Below, piece after piece: positions 59,275 through 64,000 of a DNA stretch of 64,000 nt (positions are counted from its first letter, which is position 1; each line of letters opens with the position of its first letter). The position numbers and the translations under genes are program-made. The notes under the pieces are model-generated. The model searched no databases. It saw only the letters and a program-made list of their open reading frames with translations, and was not told the DNA's origin. Source of the DNA: Bettongia penicillata ogilbyi (Eukaryota > Chordata > Mammalia > Diprotodontia > Potoroidae); contig JAJHZJ010000532.1 of NCBI GenBank assembly GCA_023548195.1, positions 1,506,725 to 1,570,724 on the forward strand, read 5' to 3'.

Positions 59275-59535
59275 ATGAAAAATCAAGAAATTATAAAACA
59301 AAACCAAAAGAATGAAAAAATAGCAGAAAGTGTGAAATATCTCGTTGGAAAAACAACTGACCTGGAAAATAGATCCAAGAGAGATAATTTAAAAATTATG
59401 GGACTATCTGAAAGCCATGATCAAAAAAAGAGCCTAGACATCATCTTTCATGAAATTATCAATGAAAATTGCCCTGATCTTCTAGAACCAGAGGGTAAAA
59501 TAAATATTGAAAGAATCCACCAATCACCCCCCTGA
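59275..59535 (+). pseudogene. HAL1 ORF1, RRM part
   Basis: The 86-codon frame contains TTDLENRSKRDNLKIMGLSE, the junction of coiled coil and RRM typical of L1 ORF1 (ENRSRRxNLRIxGLPE), followed by DIIFHEIINENCPDL and GKINIERIHQS. It stops at 59533. The C-terminal domain continues in other frames (RNIVAKFQ and YCKQLER blocks near 59560-59620) up to the SINE insertion. Confidence 0.75.
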
Positions 59536-59709
59536 AAGAGATCCAAAAAGAAAAATTCCTAGGAATATTGTAGCCAAATTCCAGAGGTCCCAGGTCAAGG
59601 AGAAATATTGCAAGCAGCTAGAAAGAAGCAATTCGAGTATTGTGGAAATACAATCAGGATAACACAACATCTAGCAGCTTCTACATGAAGGGATTGCAGG
59701 TCTTGGAAT

Positions 59710-60000
59710 TGTGTGTATCTTCATCCTTCACTGCCGAAGATGACTATGCCATCAGAGAAATAATGACATGACTTGCACTTGACTTTGTTTTGAGCGAGGG
59801 AGGGTTGTGCAGGTCACCAGCCTCACTTCTCCCCCAGAGCCATCTGAATCTAGTGACCAGATATTCATCAGGATGACTGGCGATGACCCCAGGATGAGGC
59901 AGTTGGGGTTAAGTGAGTGTCAAGTGTCTGAGGTGAGATTTGAACTCAGGTTCTCTTGATTCCTGCACTGGTGGTCTATCTACTGCACCACCTAGCTGCC
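59710..60000 (-). mobile_element. Marsupial tRNA-derived SINE nested in HAL1
   Basis: The same family as 19660-19980, inverted (GTGCAGGTCACCAGCCTCAC, GATATTCATCAGGATGACTG, head CACCTAGCTGCC). Flanks CAGGTCTTGGAAT (59697-59709) and CAGGCTTGGAAT (60001-60012) form a target duplication differing by one base. HAL1 sequence resumes directly after it. Relative to the copy at 19660 it lacks 26 bp at about 59912 between two AGTGA motifs. Confidence 0.88.
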
Positions 60001-61317
60001 CAGGCTTGGAATATGATATTGCAGAAGTCAAAGGAGCTAGGATTAAAACCAAGACTCACCTACCCAGCAAAACGGAGCATAATACCTCAGGGGAAAAAAT
60101 AGTCATTCAGTGAAACAGAGGACTTTCAAGCATTCTTGATGAAAAGACCAGAGCTGAATAGAAAATTTGACTTTCAAACACAAGAATCAAGAGAAACATG
60201 AAAAGGTAAACAGGAAAGAGAAATCATCAGGGACTTACTTTTGAACTGTTTACATTCCTACATGGAAAGATAATATTTGTAACTCTTGAAACTTTCCTTG
60301 GTATTTTGGTAGTTTGGAGGGATACATATAGATAGAGGGCACAGGGTGAATTGAATAGGAAAGGATGATATCTAAAAAAAATAAAATTAAGGAGAGAGGA
60401 ATCTGTTGGAAGGAGAAAGGGAGAAATGGAATGGGACAAATTATCTCTCATAAAAGAGGCAAGAAAAAGCTTTTTCAATGGAGGGGAAAAGGGGGGAGTT
60501 GAGAGGGAAAAAGTGAAGCTTTCTCTCATCACATTTGACGTAAGGAAGGAATAACATGCACACTCAATTTGGAATGAAAATCTTTATCACACTGTAGGAA
60601 AGTAGGGGAGAAGGAGATAATTGGGGTATTGGGGGGATGATGGAAGGGAGGGCAAGTGGGAGGAGGGAGCAATTAGAAATAAACACTCTTGGGGAGGGAC
60701 AAGGTTAAAAAAGATAATAGAATAAATGGGGGGCAGGATAGGATAGAGGGAAATATAGTTAGTTTTTCACAACATGACTATTATGGAAGTTTTTTGCATA
60801 ACTACATACGTATAACCTATATTGAATTGCTTGCCTTCTCAGTGGGGATGGGTGGGAAGGAGGAAGAGATAGAAGTTGGAACTCAAAATTTTAAAAACAA
60901 ATGTTAAAAATTGTTTTTACATGCAACTGGAAAATAAGAAATACAGGTAATGGGTTATAGAAATCTATCTTGCTTTAGAAGAAAATAGAGGAGATGGCTA
61001 TAAGGGAAGGGAGAGGTATGATAGACAGGGAGGGCAGATTGGGGGAAGGGGCAATGAGAATGCACACTGTCTTGGGGTGGGGGGGGAGGGGAGGGATGGG
61101 GAGAAAATTTGGAACTCAAAATCTTGTGGAAATGAATGTTGAAAACTAAAAATAAATAATTTCTTTTAAAAAAGGAATTAACACTAAGTACTTTGTAGTA
61201 AATTCATAAATGGTACTCTAGCAACAAGAGCTGACTGAGTCACATGGAGTCCCTCTATGGTTTTCTGCTGCACTCTTTTCTGCTCCAGCATAAAATTATT
61301 AATTTTTTAATGACTGA

Positions 61318-61530
61318 CAGCATGGTATAGAGGGAAGAGCATTGGACATGGAATTTGGAGAGACCTGTTTGCGATCCTTTTTTATAAATATTATTCGCTG
61401 TGTGAAGATGGGCTGGTTACTTAACAATCCTGACTTCATTTTTTACTTATCTTTAAGATGGAATAATAGTCTCTGTAGTACCTATCTCCCAAAGTTGTTG
61501 TGAAGATCAAATGAGATAATTTGTATGTTT
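61318..61530 (+). repeat. MIR-type SINE
   Basis: GACAGCATGGTATAGAGGGA, GAGCATTGGACATGGAATTT, TTAAGATGGAATAATAGTC and AAGTTGTTGTGAAGATCAAA are MIR landmarks in sense order. Confidence 0.8.
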
Positions 61531-61605
61531 TTGGTAAATTTTGTTAATGTCTTTGATGGAGATTTCAGGAAGGAGATACAAGTAATTAGTTTTATTTTTG
61601 TGTTG

Positions 61606-61676
61606 CATTATATATTATATATCTACATACATATATGTATGTATATATATATAAAACATATATATATATATACACA
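61606..61676 (+). repeat. TA-rich microsatellite
   Basis: Interrupted TA/TATG repeats. Confidence 0.85.
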
Positions 61677-61699
61677 TAAATAAAATTTCATAATAGTGA

Positions 61700-61920
61700 G
61701 AGGTAGTACAATGTGTAGTGGGTTCGTGTTTTGGAAAGACCTGAATTTAAGCCTCACCACTGGTACGCTAGCCGTGTGATATTGGGCAGGTGGTTTAATC
61801 TCTCAGTGCTGTTGATAGTGCACTAAGACTATAAGTTGAAGAATAACTCTTGATTTCATTGGTGGAGGGAATTTCCACCTTAGATATCCCTTGCACCACT
61901 GGAATTACAGCTTTGGTCCA
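61700..61920 (+). repeat. Marsupial-type SINE (ACTATAAGTTGAAGAA tail family)
   Basis: GTGATATTGGGCAGGTGGTT, TGCACTAAGACTATAAGTTG and ATTGGTGGAGGGAATTTCCA are collinear with the element at 14577. Confidence 0.7.
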
Positions 61921-62004
61921 AGAAAATATTTTTCTTCCCATAAAGTAGTTTTAAACTAATAATAGTAAAATAACCTTTAAATCTTATTCGAAGAGCATTT
62001 TGAT

Positions 62005-62195
62005 CCTCTAGAGAGGCATTGTGGTATATTGGAAAGAGCATTAGATCCAAAGACAAGACTACCTTGTTCAAATCTTGCCTTAGGCCTGTGACACAAATCA
62101 CTTAATTTTTCTAGGCCTTGATTTCCTTATCTGTAATATTAGGAAGGTTGAACTAAGTGACTCCTAGGGGCTCTTCCAGCTCTTAAGTCTATGGT
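62005..62195 (+). repeat. MIR/CORE-type SINE
   Basis: GAGAGGCATTGTGGTATATT, GGAAAGAGCATTAGATCC, CCTTGTTCAAATCTTGCCTT, ATTTCCTTATCTGTAATATT and CTTCCAGCTCTTAAGTCTAT form a complete sense copy. Confidence 0.85.
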
Positions 62196-62744
62196 CTGCG
62201 CTCTAATGACTTTCATTCCTCATTTAATTTTTCACTTAAACAACTTGTAAGTTTCCCTGTACTGTTTTCTCTTCAAATAAAGGTTTGTTATGTGTCTTTG
62301 CTGGACTGGGGATTGATTAATAGATGATTTCATTTGATAACTTTAACCTATGCTTTCATTCAATATGTGAGGGCACAAAGTTGTTTCCTGAATTAGTTTT
62401 TAGTTCTTTTGGCCCATGTTTGCATTATCTTGTATTGTACAGATTCTTATTGTGTCATGAAAGCAATGAGCTATTTTTAAGAGTTTGCACAGTCTTTGAG
62501 AGTCATGATAGAAACTAAGAAAAGTTGACCACAGTAATAGAAAAGTATATTTTCACTTTTAGCCTTTAAGAACCATGGATTTGCTAGAAACCATCATTGA
62601 GATTTCCCCAAACATCTGACTTTATCATTTAATCAGAACTGATTATTTTTGCTAATATAAATTTGAAATGTAATAAAGAATTTATTATAGTTGGACTACT
62701 ATGTGGTTGTTGCCAGTGGATTTTTTTTTTAATAACAAACATTT

Positions 62745-62950
62745 TTAAGAAGTTTTCAGAGCAGGCTTGATAGAATCTAGTTCAGCCACCTTGTTTTGCA
62801 AAGGAGAAAACAGGTTCAGAGTAGCAGAGTGCCATGACCAAGACCATAGAATATTAAAACTAAGACTAGAATTATGTCTCATGTCTAGAAGTCAGAGCTC
62901 CTGGTCTCATGTTCTTTCTACTGGAGTCTAGACGGTGCTGCCTTCTAGTA
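62745..62950 (-). repeat. MIR-type SINE fragment
   Basis: CAAAGGAGAAAACAGGTTCA and GAAGTCAGAGCTCCTGGTCT correspond to the inverted MIR core. Confidence 0.6.
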
Positions 62951-63893
62951 TCTTTTCCTGAACAGTTTCTGGGGAGACTCTTGTTGCAAGTTGCATTGGA
63001 CAAATCTATGCCTAGGAATAATCCTTCTACTGCTCTCAGCACTAACCATCAACAAGACTTTGTAATTATTTGACAAGATGCTTTTGTCAACCTTAGACGT
63101 TGCTAAAGACCTAAAGAGAAAGGAAAGGATCTTTGCGGGGGAGAACCTTTTCTTTAAGGGAGCATACTATGAGATGTGGGGCTGGCCTAGTTGACAGTAC
63201 CATTTGCTGCTGTTATGGGGCAACAGAATTCGTGCTAAATATTCTGATGCCTTGGTAATGCTGCCTGTATATTCAAATTGTTAAGAAAAAAAATAAATAT
63301 TTTAGGAGTACTTTAATGCTAGAATTTCCCCAATAATGCTATATATGAATCAAAGACCATAATTTCAAGAGTCAAAATTTCAGGTGACTCAGAGATCAGT
63401 GGAAGATGCAGCTTATTATTGTGGATGTTTTTTGAGAATTGTTGTTGAAGGTACTTTAAGATTTGTACAATTAGGAAATTTAATTCATCAAACATTTGTT
63501 AGTGTTCAGGTCCTTTATGGAGCATGAAAGATATAATAGATGGACTGCCTAATTGCCATGACAAGATATCTATAATATAATAGAAGAACCAGAGGAAGGG
63601 CTCCAGCACATATGGGAGATCCTCCCAAGAGTATGTGTAGAAATCAGTATATCTGGAAATTATGGGCAAGGGTCACACAGGAGAAGAAGGTAGAGGGCTT
63701 GCAGTCTGTATCTCTGGAGGGCATGGCCTTATGGGTGACATAATAAATCATTGACATGTAATGAACATTTGGAAATAGTAGCATAGAGTGTCATTTTAAA
63801 GTATTTAGTATTAGGAAGCAGTTTTTCAAAGTTTATGATACATATGGAATGAACTCTGAGTTAAATTGTCTTTCTGTGTTTTTGATTTTACAG

Positions 63894-64000
63894 TCCATGC
63901 CGTAACACTGTTCCTCAATATCTTTGGATGCCTGGCTTGGTTTTGTGTTGAGCCTGGACGAGGGGTTGATTTCGGATTGAGTATCCTCTGGTTCATGCTT
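63894..64000 (+). CDS. SCAMP1: SCAMP1 coding exon 6, cut by window end (residues 158-193)
   Basis: The acceptor TGATTTTACAG precedes the exon. Its first two bases complete Phe158, followed by [18 protein letters not shown] (the rest of membrane span 1), the short loop EPGRGVD and the start of span 2, [10 protein letters not shown], where the window ends in frame. In the family topology the loop between spans 1 and 2 faces the lumen or cell exterior. The loop differs from the human DSARAVD that I recall, while the two membrane helices are conserved. Confidence 0.95.

Larger units (their letters stand above)
58230..61167 (+). mobile_element. HAL1 half-LINE (ORF1-only L1 derivative), complete insertion
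   Basis: The 12-mer AAAAAAGGAATT flanks the element at 58218-58229 and 61168-61179, so one insertion spans about 2.94 kb (2.63 kb without the nested SINE and one target copy). Inside are an L1-type 5' UTR, ORF1 remains (58780-59535), a long purine-rich 3' UTR and an L1-type 3' end. That end has two successive terminal motifs: GTTGGAACTCAAAATTTTAA near 60875, and ATTTGGAACTCAAAATCTTG with GAATGTTGAAAACTAAAAAT near 61110-61160. There is no room for, and no trace of, ORF2. This is the HAL1 layout; such elements need L1 enzymes in trans (family knowledge). It lies in the sense direction of SCAMP1 intron 5. Confidence 0.85.
55164..63893 (+). other. SCAMP1: SCAMP1 intron 5
   Basis: An 8.7-kb GT-AG intron whose main content is the HAL1 insertion at 58230-61167. 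It also holds a hAT-like palindromic element and several SINEs. 55.94-57.34 kb and 62.95-63.89 kb show nothing I can assign. Confidence 0.95.
11287..64000 (+). other. SCAMP1: SCAMP1 gene body, canonical transcript from start codon to window end (partial)
   Basis: Secretory carrier-associated membrane protein 1 is a four-span protein of post-Golgi recycling vesicles, endosomes and the plasma membrane, involved in endo- and exocytic membrane traffic. Six coding exons can be joined with canonical GT-AG introns and no frame break, giving residues 1-193 of about 338. The identification rests on the N-terminus MSDFDSNPFADPDLNNPF, the exon 4 coiled coil ([19 protein letters not shown]), the WPPLP...CFYQDF signature just before the first membrane span, and the FGLSILWF second-span start. 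Intron lengths are about 32.4, 9.0, 0.8, 1.25 and 8.7 kb. The intact frame, introns and CpG promoter argue for a functional gene and not a retrocopy. The last part of the gene (rest of span 2, spans 3-4 and the C-terminal tail) lies beyond the window. Confidence 0.97.

Overview
The window is vertebrate nuclear DNA and almost certainly marsupial. One multi-exon gene is spread over more than 50 kb. The repeat content includes L1 3' ends, a half-LINE (HAL1) and CORE-SINE/RTE-tailed SINEs of types I associate with metatherian genomes, alongside L2, L3/CR1, MIR and hAT remnants. The species cannot be fixed by eye.

The gene is SCAMP1 (secretory carrier-associated membrane protein 1) on the + strand. 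Its CpG-island promoter lies at about 10.48-11.78 kb. Six coding exons are visible: 11287-11343, 43771-43848, 52802-52900, 53676-53784, 55035-55163 and 63894-64000, the last cut by the window end. All introns are GT-AG and the reading frame is intact across every junction. It encodes residues 1-193 of a protein usually about 338 long: three NPF motifs, a proline-rich stretch, a coiled coil, the first membrane span and the start of the second.

Layout: 1-6276 is repeat-rich upstream DNA. 6277-6478 holds a candidate second, upstream first coding exon of SCAMP1; its 19-residue product matches the canonical exon 1 product at 10 of 19 positions and has the same 57-nt length, the same phase and a good splice donor. 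6.5-10.4 kb is more repeats. 10.5-11.8 kb is the promoter and canonical exon 1. Intron 1 (32.4 kb) holds a 3.5-kb antisense L1, an antisense RTE-like LINE, L3/CR1 pieces, a decayed pogo-like DNA-binding domain, many SINEs and several microsatellites. Intron 2 (9 kb) holds old repeats, an L3/CR1 LINE and an antisense L1 with a clear target-site duplication. Introns 3 and 4 are short. Intron 5 (8.7 kb) holds an insertion whose 12-bp target-site duplication defines a complete HAL1 half-LINE with a SINE nested inside.

No tRNA, rRNA, CRISPR or prokaryotic features were found. The most interesting observation is the upstream alternative exon 1, which would give SCAMP1 a different N-terminus with one NPF motif fewer and would need a more distal promoter. 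Repeat family names are given by recognition, not by a database search, and repeat boundaries are approximate unless a target-site duplication is quoted.
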